Part shown: positions 55,545 to 64,000 of the stretch, in pieces
Numbering within the stretch: position 1 is the first letter of the stretch
Layout: each line of letters begins with the position of its first letter
Source of the DNA: Locusta migratoria
Lineage: Eukaryota; Arthropoda; Insecta; Orthoptera; Acrididae
Direction: 5' to 3'
Assembly: GCA_026315105.1 (NCBI GenBank)
Contig: CM048745.1
Span: 786,327,390 to 786,391,389 of the forward strand
Length of the DNA: 64,000 bases
Translations under genes and position numbers: made by a program
Notes under the pieces: generated by a model
The model's input: the letters and a program-made list of their open reading frames with translations, nothing else
Database searches by the model: none
What the model was told of the DNA's origin: nothing

Positions 55545-56658
55545 CCAACTAGGCATTACCTTTCCTATTCCATTCCCAAATAGAACGACGAAAAAAAGAA
55601 TGCCTCCATACGAGCGCCAATTTCTATTATCTTGTCTTTGTGATCACTACGCGAAATGTAAGTAGGAGGCAGCAAGATCGTACTAAACATTCAGCTTCAA
55701 ATTCCGGCCCTCTAAAATTTCCTCAACAGAAATTCACGAAAAGAACGTCGTCTTTCCTCCAGAGATCCCCAATTGAGTTGCCGGAGCATTTCCGTGACAC
55801 TCGCGCATTGGTCGAACCTACCGGTAACAAATATAGCTGCTCATCTCTGAACCGCCTCTATGTCTTCCTTTAAACCGATCTGCTGCGGGTCCCAAACACC
55901 TGAGCAATACTCAAGACGTGGTCGTACAAGCGTTTTATACGCGGTCTCCTTTACAGGTGAAGTACATCTTCCCAAAATTCTCCCAATAAACCGAAGTCGG
56001 TTGTCCGCCCTACTCACAACTGTCCTTACATGCTCGTTGCCGGCCGCGGTGGCCGAGGTGACTGAGGCGCTCCAGTCACGGTCAGCACGGCCACTACGGT
56101 CGGGGGTTCGTATCCCCCCTCGGGCATGGATATTTGTGCCGTGCTAGTTCGTAAGTAGTTTGTAAGTTTAGGGACTGATGACCCCGTAGTTAAGTCCCAT
56201 AACCTTAACAAACATTTGAACATTTTTTTGAACATGCTCGTTCCATTTCATACCGCTCTGCAATGTTACGCCTAGATATTTGAACGACGCGACAGCATGA
56301 AGAAGCTCACTACTAATGCTGTATTCGAACATTATGGGATTGTTTTTCCTATTAATGCGCATTACCTTACATTTTTCTACATTGAGAGCTAGCTGTCATT
56401 CTTCGCACCGACTAGAACTTTCGTCTATGTCATGTTGTATGCTATTACAGTCAATTACAGACGATACCCTCCCATACACCACAGCATCATCAGCAAAGAG
56501 CCACAAATTACAACTTACTCTGTCCATCAGATCATTTATATAGGTAAAAAATAATAGCGGTCCTATCACACTCCCCTGGAGCACGCCTGACGATACACTC
56601 CTCTCTGATGAACACTCGCCGTCGAGAACAACGTACTGCGTTGTATTACTTAGGAAGT
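55545..56658 (-). mobile_element. LINE family B copy, split by a SINE
   Basis: Minus-strand family-B element. Plus-strand TTTCCTATTCCATTCCCAAA near the 3' side; codes for SSELLHAVASFKYLGVTLQS, the catalytic block LWLFADDAVVYGRVSS (FADD intact) and GSVIGPLLFFTYINDLMDRV. The extreme 3' end is missing and the copy is 5'-truncated at 56658. Confidence 0.88.
56039..56231 (+). mobile_element. tRNA-derived SINE (family 1) inside LINE B
   Basis: Complete copy; the B-box is GGGGGTTCGTATCCCCC. A perfect 11-bp target-site duplication ACATGCTCGTT flanks it (56028-56038 and 56232-56242). Confidence 0.96.
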
Positions 56659-56791
56659 AAACTGTTCCTTACTTGTGTTCTCGTCGAAGTAGGCTGAATG
56701 TTGTTCGGTATTCTTTAATCAAACTTTGGAAGAGCTCATCTTTTCGTTCCCGCTCTCGGTGGTGTTTTGTTTCACGTTTATTTGTTAACTG

Positions 56792-56986
56792 CCTGCCGCA
56801 GTGGCCGAGCAGTCTGCGGGGCGCCAGTCACAGTCTGCACGGCCGCTATGGTCGGGGGTTTCAATCCTCACTTGGGCATGGATGTTTGTGTCGTCTTTAG
56901 TATAAAGTAGTTTATATGTAGTTTGTAAGTTTAGGGACTGATGACCCCGCAGTTAAGTCCCTTAAGCTTAACAAACATTTGAACAT
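56792..56986 (+). mobile_element. tRNA-derived SINE (family 1)
   Basis: Head CCTGCCGCAGTGGCCGAGCA, B-box GGGGGTTTCAATCCTCA, full body and tail. A perfect 15-bp duplication TTTATTTGTTAACTG flanks it (56777-56791 and 56987-57001), the longest in the window. Confidence 0.97.
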
Positions 56987-57164
56987 TTTATTTGTTAACT
57001 GTCTTGAAAATGACACTGCAGACGATTTATTTAGCTAAAGCAATACGAAAATTCAAGGAATTCGATTTTTGTGCCGCCCGGCGGTTTCTTTAATATGGTA
57101 ATAACCAGTGTTTTAATTTTTTGAACACTGGACTTCTATATTCGGCGAACCATGTCGCAATTCA

Positions 57165-57360
57165 AAAATGTTCAAATGTTCCTAATTCTATCGGACTCAA
57201 TTGAGTAGTTATTAGTCCGTAGCATCCAAACTACTTAATGAGTGGTAAACTAAGGACAACACAATCACCCATTCTTGAGTGGGGGACTCGGGTCCCCGAC
57301 GGCGAACGGCCGCGCGCACCGCAGCACGGCGCCCCAGTACGCACGGGTAATCCGCCGCGG
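57165..57360 (-). mobile_element. tRNA-derived SINE (third subfamily)
   Basis: Reverse copy: AAAATGTTCAAATGTTCC, CGGACTCAATTGAGTAGTTA, TTAGTCCGTAGC, GGGGGACTCGGGTCCCCGAC and a head with GGGTAATCCGCCGCGG. A 9-bp direct repeat CGCAATTCA flanks it (57156-57164 and 57361-57369). Confidence 0.92.
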
Positions 57361-57369
57361 CGCAATTCA

Positions 57370-57799
57370 CAAGTGCCTGTATCCAATGTATAAATTACAC
57401 TAATTCTTCAGTTTTAACGTTTTCAATTGAAACATTTTAAAAACAGTCATGTTGAAAGTGGAATCATACCTTCTTCAAAATTAAAAAGACAGTATTGTAA
57501 CTGTGTTATTTTAGATTTTCAAATGTTATCACATTGGTAAGTAATCCATGTGAACTTGGCTGTTTTGCAGTCAACAGCAATAATTTTCACCTATCATAGT
57601 TAAGATAATATTCAGAGCCAATTTAACGTAGACATCGTTGCACCAAGCAATTAAATTTTGATTGAATTGTACAGTTGTTTGTTCTTCCGTTTTCTCGGTC
57701 TTATTCATCTAGAAAGTAAACCGTCAAATGGTAAACCATTTAAGGATATTATAATGCCGCCCATTTCTAATACCAGTCTCTCTTGACTGCTCCTCATTG
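57370..57799. other. no supported gene
   Basis: AT-rich, nothing recognised. Confidence 0.4.
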
Positions 57800-58725
57800 G
57801 AATTATATATAAATGAATTGCTGTTTGTTAGTCTTGCTAAAACACGAGAACGGCTGAGCCGATTTGGCTAATATTAGTCTTGAAATATTCGTGTACCTTC
57901 AGGGAAGGTTTAAACGGTGATAAAATATGGAAACGTTATACGGAAAAGAGGAAAATCGGGAAAAACTGAAACAGCTTTTTCCAGTGAGCTATCAATACCG
58001 TTCGTCCAATTGCGATAAAAATTTGTACATTTCATGTTGAAAGCAAGAGGAAGGTTCGCATCACATAAAAATTTGGAAAAGTCGCCCGGAAAGTAGAAAA
58101 AATTATGAAAAACCGAAAGTGATTTTTTTTCTATGAACAAAAATCAGTTGCCACATGGTTGTAAGAGCATCACTTGAGTACGGCTTGACAGGACAAGGTT
58201 TGTATGAAATAATTATTTTGAAAAATCTACCGGAAAATTGGAAAATTTGAGAAAATATGAAAGTGCGTTTTTCAATGTGTTTTTGATTGAATTCAGCACT
58301 ATAACTGACGATTTGCACGACGGAGAGGGGTAATTCTTTTTTTGTTTTGTTCATTATAGTCTTGGAATAGTTTTCAGTAAAGGAGAATAAAAATAAAAAT
58401 AGGGACATTTAAAAAGGAAAGTCGCAAAATTCGAAAGATGTTCCCTTTACATTGTGTTTGTAAATGTACTCAACACTATAAGTTGAGAACCGTTTATCTG
58501 ATTGCGATAAAATTAAGCACATTCGACTTCCATAGCGAGAGAAAGGTTTGAATGAAGTAAACGTTTGGAATAGATGGCCAGAAAATAGAAATTTGTGGAA
58601 AACTGAAAGAGCTCTTCTCTTTAGGATATCAATATAATTCGTACGATTGCGATAAAATTTTGCACATTTGACGTTCAAAGCAAGATTACATACATATTAG
58701 CACTTCCGAAGTATTGTCGGGTTAT
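57800..58725. repeat. degenerate internal repeats upstream of the inverted-repeat element
   Basis: The motif GATTGCGATAAAATT ... CACATTTGACGTTCAAAGCAAG recurs in diverged form near 58007, 58500 and 58640, with AGAAAATTGAAAAAC-type spacers, giving roughly 150-bp imperfect units with some missing. A block GCTAAAACACGAGAACGGCT at 57838 is shared with 17866. These may be the internal repeats of a larger decayed transposon that includes the next feature. Confidence 0.5.
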
Positions 58726-59735
58726 CTAGATGACCTGGTGAACTTCGTATCACTTACCTCTTAATATAAACCATATGAATTTAAATCATTTGTATTTAGA
58801 GGCAGTAGCTTTATAAGGGCATCATCAGATAATTTTATATCGACTCGACAGTGGGCGGAAAGAATGGCCAAATCACGCACACATTTTCAGGATAATGTTC
58901 ATGTCATATTCGTGGAAGTTAAGGGAAGGTTTAAACGGTGATAAAATATGGGAAAATTTAGAAGAAAATTTAATATTTAAGACATGTAAAATAATGACTT
59001 GGTTGTTGTGTTGGGTGCGTTCGGAAATATACTTTGAAAGAGTAAAGTTCGCTTTACACGATCTGAACTCGTATATGAAGTGTCAAAGCCACTGTCAAAA
59101 TATATGCAAAGTGCACACTGACTATAGTGCCACTGCAAAGTGCCTTGAGACTAAAAGCAAAAATAGAAACAAAATATCTAAACTTCCTTTGTCATTCTGT
59201 TATTAGTGCACCAAAACATTATTATCTGATACTGTTTACAATGCCGAGGAGAAAAAGACCTAACATAGATCGTCGAAGTCAGTCAAATGTCCGACGAGCT
59301 ACCTCTCGCGCTAACCGCACTGATGACCAGCGAGAGACTGATAATCATAACCGTCGTATTGGTGTGGCAAATTTGCTTTCTAGAGTGAATTACAATGAAG
59401 TAAATAGGTATAGAATGGAACGAGTTTTGGCACATCGATCACAACAGCAGCGAGCGCGGGAAAATGAAATTGATCGATTTCGCAGACGCAATGCTCCAGT
59501 GATCCTGGAACAAGGAGCATTCTCTTACGATCCGCAAATATATTATAGTGCCGACAAATCTGTAACAATTGGGAAAATGTCAATCATTTGCCCACTCTTT
59601 CCGCCCACTATCGAGCCGATACTTAGACTATCTGATGATGCCTTTATAAAGCTACTTGGTCGAAAAGATATATGATTTAAATTAATATAGTTTATATTAA
59701 GAGGTAAATAATACGAAGTTCATCGGGTCATCTAG
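58726..59735. mobile_element. 1.0-kb element with ~155-bp inverted terminal repeats
   Basis: The left arm 58726-58878 starts CTAGATGACCTGGTGAACTT; the right arm 59586-59735, reverse-complemented, starts CTAGATGACCCGATGAACTT. The arms share CTTAATATAAAC, AATTTAAATCAT, GTAGCTTTATAA, GGCATCATCAGATA and GTGGGCGGAAAGA. The ORF at 59241-59675 lies inside and runs into the right arm. A partial copy of the same family lies at 17497-17905. Confidence 0.8.
59241..59675 (+). CDS. 144-residue ORF resembling the N-terminal leader of insect Helitron Rep/helicase ORFs
   Basis: Starts MPRRKRPNIDRRSQSNVRRA, strongly basic, then repeated Arg-rich helices (QQQRARENEIDRFRRRNAPV), then GAFSYDPQIYYSADKSVTIG and KMSIICPLFPP. 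I recall the basic 'MPRR...' leader and the 'F.YD....Y......V.IG.M...C..C' block at the start of Helitron-encoded ORFs in arthropods. Here the Cys that should follow in a zinc-finger pair (C..CGA) is replaced by LFPP, and the last about 30 codons are encoded by the element's own terminal inverted repeat. The frame is intact from ATG to stop. Function unknown; it may be an accidental truncation product or a retained small basic protein. Confidence 0.45.
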   Translation: MPRRKRPNIDRRSQSNVRRATSRANRTDDQRETDNHNRRIGVANLLSRVNYNEVNRYRMERVLAHRSQQQRARENEIDRFRRRNAPVILEQGAFSYDPQIYYSADKSVTIGKMSIICPLFPPTIEPILRLSDDAFIKLLGRKDI

Positions 59736-60654
59736 TGCACTATTAAAAATGAACTAAACTCCGTCCCATACAACCCAATGGGTATCGACCGTCCGACTGC
59801 TCTCATTACAAGTCAATTTGAATTGAGATAAAGTTAACAATATCTTGCAAAGAAAGATAGAAACAACTTATGTAAAACGATAGTATGTTCAAATTGCAGT
59901 TTCACAAAAATTCTAGTATCATCCATTCGAGTCTAAATGTAATTTTTTCATCACACAAGTTCCTCGCTAACTAACCTGAACACCCTACGTGCTGTCTTCT
60001 TCACTGAGAACAAAACTGGAGAAGACTTATGATTGATGTACATTTTATTTAGGAAATGTGCATTTCACTCATGGCGGTGAATACGGCTAGGGACTTTGCG
60101 GGTACTACACTATCGTTACAACCGAATTCAGTTACTCCGCATTTGTGGTAACATAGACGACGTCGTGGAGAGATTTTTCAATCATCTACTCGCTCAACAA
60201 CTATTTTTTCTTGCTCCCAGCCATACATGGCACCCGATTTATTACCCTGCTACAATGTTGTTACAACATATTCCTTGCTAAATGAAATAATAACGGTGGT
60301 TGCATTTCCTTTTCTTATCTCCATGGCAATCATCCCTTACGTGAGCTTTCACAATGTGTCGTTTTGCCATTTGTAGTACAGGGCATTCACAAGCGAACTA
60401 AACGCCTGCAAATGAGGATGGCAGTGTTCCAACAATTGTCAGGCGGTCAACACAAGTACGAGGGGCGGCTTTAGTCCGTACCCATTGTCAGCATCAAAGA
60501 GGGCGCCCGGACTGGCCCAGTGGCACCAATGGGACGCAGCCAGTAGCTCTGGAACAATGCGAGCCTCGACGAGACAAGTGAAAAGCTAGGGCTGCCAGAC
60601 GGACGGGCTTTTATAAGGAGCTTATCTTGTCAGCAGGTGAGGACAACACTTTAG
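59736..60654. other. no supported gene
   Basis: Short frames only. 60420-60600 is somewhat GC-richer. The end grades into 5'-truncated LINE A sequence. Confidence 0.4.
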
Positions 60655-60722
60655 TTTAGTATATGTTGCACCACACTATCTTCGATGCGTGCTTATGGAA
60701 TTGTGCGATTGGATTCACTATT

Positions 60723-60923
60723 GCCGGCCGCGGTGGCTGAGGGGACTGAGGCGCTTCAGTCATGGTCTGCACGGCCACTACGGTCGGGGGTTCGAATCCC
60801 CCCTCGGGCATGGATATTTGTGCCGTCTTTAGTTGTAGCTAGTTCTTAAGTAGTTTGTAAGTTTAGGGACTGATGACCCCGTAGTTAAGTCCCATAAAAT
60901 TTACAAACATTTGAACATTTTTT
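60723..60923 (+). mobile_element. tRNA-derived SINE (family 1) inside LINE A
   Basis: Complete copy, head CCGGCCGCGGTGGCTGAGGG, B-box GGGGGTTCGAATCCCCC. A perfect 11-bp duplication GATTCACTATT flanks it (60712-60722 and 60924-60934). Confidence 0.97.
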
Positions 60924-60985
60924 GATTCACTATTTCCTATCAGAAAGGACACAAAATATCCACGGGTGTACTGCCGGTCTATAGT

Positions 60986-61047
60986 GTCCAACGGGCGCAA
61001 TATTTCGGCGATCATAAATGTCGCCATCATCAGGTGAACTGACGGAC
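60986..61047 (-). ncRNA. hammerhead-ribozyme-like motif, left arm
   Basis: Mirror copy of the right-arm motif: CTGATGA on the minus strand (61033-61027), GAAA (61006-61003), same stem II with a slightly different loop, and GCG in place of GTG in the inner stem I, which costs one pair. The two arms would also pair with each other, which could compete with ribozyme folding. Confidence 0.6.
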
Positions 61048-61288
61048 TGAGCTCCTGGAAACGCGCCGGCACGGAGGTCCGCACGCTACGGCTGCTCGAA
61101 GGGAACTGGGTTCTAGCCCGGTAGCGGGCCATTTAAATACCCGCGGCCCGCGGAGCGACCCCTCCGCGGTCCGCGCCCCGCGCCGCGGGCCGCGGGTATT
61201 TAAATGGCCCGCTACCGGGCTAGAACCCAGTTCCCTTCGAGCAGCCGTAGCGTGCGGACCTCCGTGCCGGCGCGTTTCCAGGAGCTCA

Positions 61289-61350
61289 GTCCGTCAGTTC
61301 ACCTGATGATGGCGACATGTATGATCGCCGAAATATTGTGCCCGTTGGAC
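61289..61350 (+). ncRNA. hammerhead-ribozyme-like motif, right arm (complete core)
   Basis: Outer stem I GTCC (61289-61292) pairs with GGAC (61347-61350); inner stem I CAC (61300-61302) pairs with GTG (61338-61340), leaving an internal loop as in natural type-I hammerheads. Core CTGATGA is exact (61303-61309), then one extra T, stem II GGCGA/TCGCC (61311-61315 with 61325-61329), GAAA (61330-61333), a two-bp palindromic stem III (ATAT), and T before the predicted cut (after 61337). The stem III is so short that activity, if any, would probably need a dimer, as proposed for Penelope-type hammerheads. Confidence 0.68.
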
Positions 61351-62100
61351 ACTATAGACCGGCAGTACACCCGTGGATATTTTGATCATCAAATACGCCG
61401 GGAGAAACTGAAGAATCACAGAAAGGACACAGTTCGTTGTAATTAACTGTAAGTCTTCGAGTAAAACAGAAGTGATATCTGGCGTTCGCCAGGGAAGCGT
61501 TATAGGTCACCTACTCTTCCTTGTGTTTATAAACTATTTAGTAGACACTCTGAATAGCTCCCTTACTGTTCGCGGATGGTGCTGTCGTTTATCGGTTAGT
61601 GAAGTCAACAGAGGATCAAAAGCAATTGCAAAGCGATTTAGACAAAATTTCTACATGGTGCAGAAATTGGCATTTGACACTAAATAAAGAAAAGTGTGAA
61701 GTAATACACATGACCACTAAAATAAATCCGATGAACTTCAATTACGCGATAAATCAATCAAACCTTAAGGTTGTAAATTCTACTAAATAACTAGGAGCTA
61801 CAATTACGAACAACTTGGATTGGAGAGAACACATAGAAAATATTGTGGGGAAAGCGAACCAAAGATTACGTTTAATTGGCAGACTGCTTCGAAGATCCAC
61901 CAGCTCCACCAAAGAGACTGCCTACATCACACTATTGTGGCCTCTCCTGGAGTACTGTTGCCCATTGTTTTATCACGTTACGGATGGAGGTGGGGGGAGC
62001 GTCACGAAAATGTTTCGCGAATTGGGGTGGAAAACATTAAAAGAAAGACGTTATTCATTGCGGCGTGTTCTGTTTCAATCACCGACTTTTACTTCTGACA

Positions 62101-62299
62101 CGGGAGGCCGCGCCATCCGTAACGTGACGTTCCAGACCGCTTGGCTACTCCCACGCGGCAAGGTCTTTGTGAACATGCCATTAATATCTGACTGATTTCC
62201 CGCATTGTTTGGAGCTACTGAATGATTGACATTTTAGTGACTTTCGATGTGTTTATGTCATTAGTTTGGTTTCTCTCTCTGATTAGGCTAGGTGTTCAG
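62101..62299. other. short spacer without features
   Basis: No recognisable sequence between the LINE A end and the Penelope-like remnant. Confidence 0.3.
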
Positions 62300-63190
62300 T
62301 TAACGAATTTATTCGACATTTTGTCATATGACATTGCCAATTTTTTCATGGATGAATTTCCAGAGGCATGTGGACGGTAATTTCGTTATTTTACTTCACG
62401 GAACTGAGAATTTAAACGTTTGTTTGGAACATATAAATTCAATGCAATCGAAATTTAGCTTCATTGTGGGGGTGGAAATGGATAACTGCCTTCGCTTCCG
62501 TTATGCGTTGGCCAGGAAGAAGCTTAATGTTACGTTGTGATATGCTGTTTGTAGAAAAACGATTCACACTGCCTTTATCTACAAGCACATAGTAGTGATC
62601 ATCCGGTTCAGTGTCAAGTGATATTTGGTGCAAAGTGCTCAAGTCAATTCAGACCATGAAAGCTTGTCCGCTGAGTTATTTCAGTTGGAAGTCACCTTTC
62701 GTCAGAACAGTTATAGTGGAAGATAGATCAAACGAGAGTTGCGCTATTGACCAGCTTTGCAAAGGTTGAGTGACGATAGCACCGAGGTGGCACACAGATT
62801 AACAGCCTTTCTGCTTTATGCAAGAAGCATCTACAAGAGTATTGCCCGTATGTTGAAGAAATATGATGGGATAAGTTTCTTAGACCACATTTAAGATTAA
62901 GGCCTGTTAAGGTCCGTGAATTATGAGCTTGGTTTGCGTAAGAGTGGTGTCTATCGTAACCCATGTAGTTGTGAGAAGTTTTGTATTGATCAGACCGACG
63001 ACCGGTGTATTGAACATAAGCTTCACAAACGCTTACACCAACCTACCAAATACGCTGTAGCTGAACAGTGCCTCCACTAAAGACACCCAATGGAATATAA
63101 AGTACGTGTACTCTGGCATGCGCTTACATCTATTGAAATTTTGCTATTAAGGAAGCAGTTGAAATTAAACGAGCGCTTAACTTTATAACC
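62300..63190 (+). pseudogene. Penelope-like element coding remnant (RT end plus GIY-YIG endonuclease)
   Basis: 62345-62538 reads FQRHVDGNFVILLHGTENLN, VCLEHINSMQSKFSFIVGVE: the RT palm block that in intact Penelope-like elements reads '(F)RYVDDTFVIW.HG...L..F..HLN..H..I.FT.E'. Here YVDD has become HVDG, so the catalytic Asp pair is lost. The C-terminal part (about 62900-63190) reads LGLRKSGVYRNPCSCEKFCI, DQTDDRCIEHKLHKRLHQ, KYAVAEQCLH, matching the GIY-YIG endonuclease ('GVY.IPC.CG..YIGQT.R....R..EH...') with 'GVYR.PC.C...CIDQT'. Between them several stops and frameshifts occur. Penelope-like elements are the group known to combine this RT with a GIY-YIG nuclease. Confidence 0.82.
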
Positions 63191-63930
63191 AGAGAGCCAA
63201 GTTTTGCATGGAGAGCTTAAGTTTTGCATGGAATTCTGCTGTTTAACTTGTAAAAAAACAGAGGTACAGAATTAATGCCTCTTCACCCGTTGATAACTGA
63301 TACCGTCGATATTTCTATTTCCGATGAAAACTGAAGTATTAAATTTCCGAGCATAGTGCTTCCGCTCGGGAGTTTAGCCCTGAAACCGATAGGTCTTTCT
63401 CCGCTCGAAATGTCTGCCGTGGTAGATGCTGTTACCTGGCTGCAGACCAGTAAATCGTTCGAATATACAGCATTAATTAAATGCATTGTTAATTAATACA
63501 ACGTTGGATCTGTTTCAAAGTTAATTCCAACGCAGATTAATAAAGCGCTACATGGATCAGTAAATAATTAAGGTTTTTAATAATAAATAAAATATTTACT
63601 TTGAAAGACAATCTGGTGTTGAAATTTTACTTAATGATGTACAAAATACATACAATTTTGTGAACTTATTACCTCAATTTCAGGCATTAAGTACACAGCG
63701 CCACACAACTAACTGGTTACATCGGTAGTACACAACAAGTTTCAAATGTTGCTCAGAGGCCTTCGACATTACTTTGTAACGTTGAAGAGCGTGACACACT
63801 ACGACGTCATCTACGGCTCGGAGATGTATCCAACTGCCAAATGTCAACACATGAGACAGAACGTTCTTAACTCATCAGAATTCTGCTCAACGTCAGTGCG
63901 TCACAAAGGATCGGAAGTTTATCACCACCC
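63191..63930. other. no supported gene
   Basis: A short local duplication AAGTTTTGCATGGA (about 63201 and 63221) is present. The rest is AT-rich without recognised features. Confidence 0.4.
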
Positions 63931-63936
63931 TTATTA

Positions 63937-63962
63937 CCCGCCGAGCGGTCTAACGCGCCTTA
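63937..63962 (+). repeat. tRNA-like head fragment
   Basis: CCGCCGAGCGGTCTAACGCG resembles the first 20 bp of a Leu/Ser-tRNA-type SINE head; cut after about 26 bp. Confidence 0.4.
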
Positions 63963-63966
63963 CTGC

Positions 63967-64000
63967 TCAAAATGTTCAGATGTTTGTTAAGCTTAAGGGA
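63967..64000 (-). mobile_element. tRNA-derived SINE (family 1), cut by the window end
   Basis: Reverse tail AAAATGTTCAGATGTTTGTT and GCTTAAGGGA; the remainder lies beyond the window. Confidence 0.85.

Larger units (their letters stand above)
60953..61419. mobile_element. 467-bp hairpin element with 12-bp TSD, tail and hammerhead-like cores
   Basis: Arms of about 190 bp (60953-61145 and 61190-61383) are almost perfect inverted copies (shared CACGGGTGTACTGCCGGTCT, CTCCTGGAAACGCGCCGGCA, CGGTAGCGGGCCATTTAAAT). The centre is very GC-rich (GCGGAGCGACCCCTCCGCGG). A 35-36-bp tail (about 61384-61419, ending CTGAAGAATCA) sits on the right. The 12-bp direct repeat CAGAAAGGACAC (60941-60952 and 61420-61431) flanks the element and, when collapsed, restores the LINE A reading SERTQF. 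Confidence 0.92.
60655..62100 (+). mobile_element. LINE family A copy, split by a SINE and a hairpin element
   Basis: Plus-strand pieces: motif-A-side sequence before the SINE (60655-60722, reading close to VAPHYLRCVLMELCDWIH across the insert), 60924-60952, then after the hairpin from 61420: SERTQFVVINCKSSS, TEVISGVRQGSVIGHLLFLV, a decayed catalytic block (TVRGWCCRL for 'VNLFADDTVVYR'), STWCRNWHLTLNKEKCEVIH, MTTKINPMNFNYAINQSNLK, a stop in TK*LGATI, WREHIENIVGKANQRLRLIG and a C-terminal part of the KERRYSLRR subfamily. Truncated at about 62100 without a 3' end. Confidence 0.85.

Noticed and set aside
57800..59740. A complete Helitron
   Set aside because: Only a leader-like ORF is present; there is no Rep catalytic motif or helicase. 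Long inverted terminal repeats are atypical for Helitrons, and I could not identify a clear 3' hairpin plus CTRR end.
60863..61446. Near-identical peptides MARYRARTQFPSSSRS on both strands
   Set aside because: They arise from the palindrome; both strands of a hairpin necessarily give the same frame. No family resemblance.
1..64000. CRISPR arrays, operons, ribosome-binding sites or phage-type genes
   Set aside because: None found. Direct repeats are target-site duplications or SINE copies, and gene structure is eukaryotic.

Overview
This window looks like a piece of a very large, repeat-rich insect genome, most probably a grasshopper or locust (Acrididae, Schistocerca-like). That placement rests on my recognition of the repeat families: an abundant Leu/Ser-tRNA-derived SINE with a conserved body ending in an ACATTTGAACATTT-type tail, two related LINE families whose 3' ends are (TGTAGA)n, an RTE-clade LINE whose 3' end is (CAA)n, and several Tc1/mariner lineages. 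No species can be proved from the sequence alone. There is no operon-like or prokaryotic organisation.

Only one host protein-coding segment is convincing: a 642-bp exon on the minus strand (30732 to 30091) with consensus splice sites, encoding the S2-S6 core of a cyclic nucleotide-gated cation channel. Almost everything else reads as intron or intergenic DNA filled with mobile-element remains.

Layout: 1-5450, mariner and Tc1 remnants plus SINEs. 5530-9050, a tRNA-like foldback split by a LINE, then a LINE carrying a 575-bp MITE. 9105-9435, a GC-rich island with two octamer sites. 9688-12806, a short hairpin element and a pogo/Tc5-like transposon. 12843-17100, ribozyme-like and hairpin repeats and two transposase remnants. 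17368-21806, decayed repeats, a LINE split by a SINE, and inverted SINE copies. 21807-29800, mostly featureless AT-rich DNA with a LINE chimera, Tc1 pieces and microsatellites. 30091-31156, the channel exon and a small duplication split by a SINE. 31864-35360, a large hairpin and a transposase gene split by a tRNA-like foldback. 37701-48612, four RTE LINE copies and many SINEs. 50627-56658, LINE-in-LINE nesting and a DUF659/hAT-like gene broken by a LINE and a SINE. 57800-59735, an inverted-repeat element with a Helitron-leader-like ORF. 60655-63190, a LINE broken by a SINE and by a hairpin with a hammerhead-ribozyme-like core, then a Penelope-like RT/GIY-YIG remnant.

The most notable signal is a class of four hairpin elements (9688-9893, 16857-17088, 31864-32600, 60953-61419). 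Each has near-palindromic arms, a one-sided tail of about 35-54 bp, and a 12-13-bp target-site duplication. Their arms carry all or part of a hammerhead-ribozyme core (CUGAUGA-like, stem II, GAAA, short palindromic stem III). This matches what is known of Penelope-like element termini (pseudo-LTRs with hammerhead motifs, a short tail), and a decayed Penelope-like coding region lies in the same window. I infer that these are non-autonomous Penelope-derived elements, or a related retrozyme-like class.
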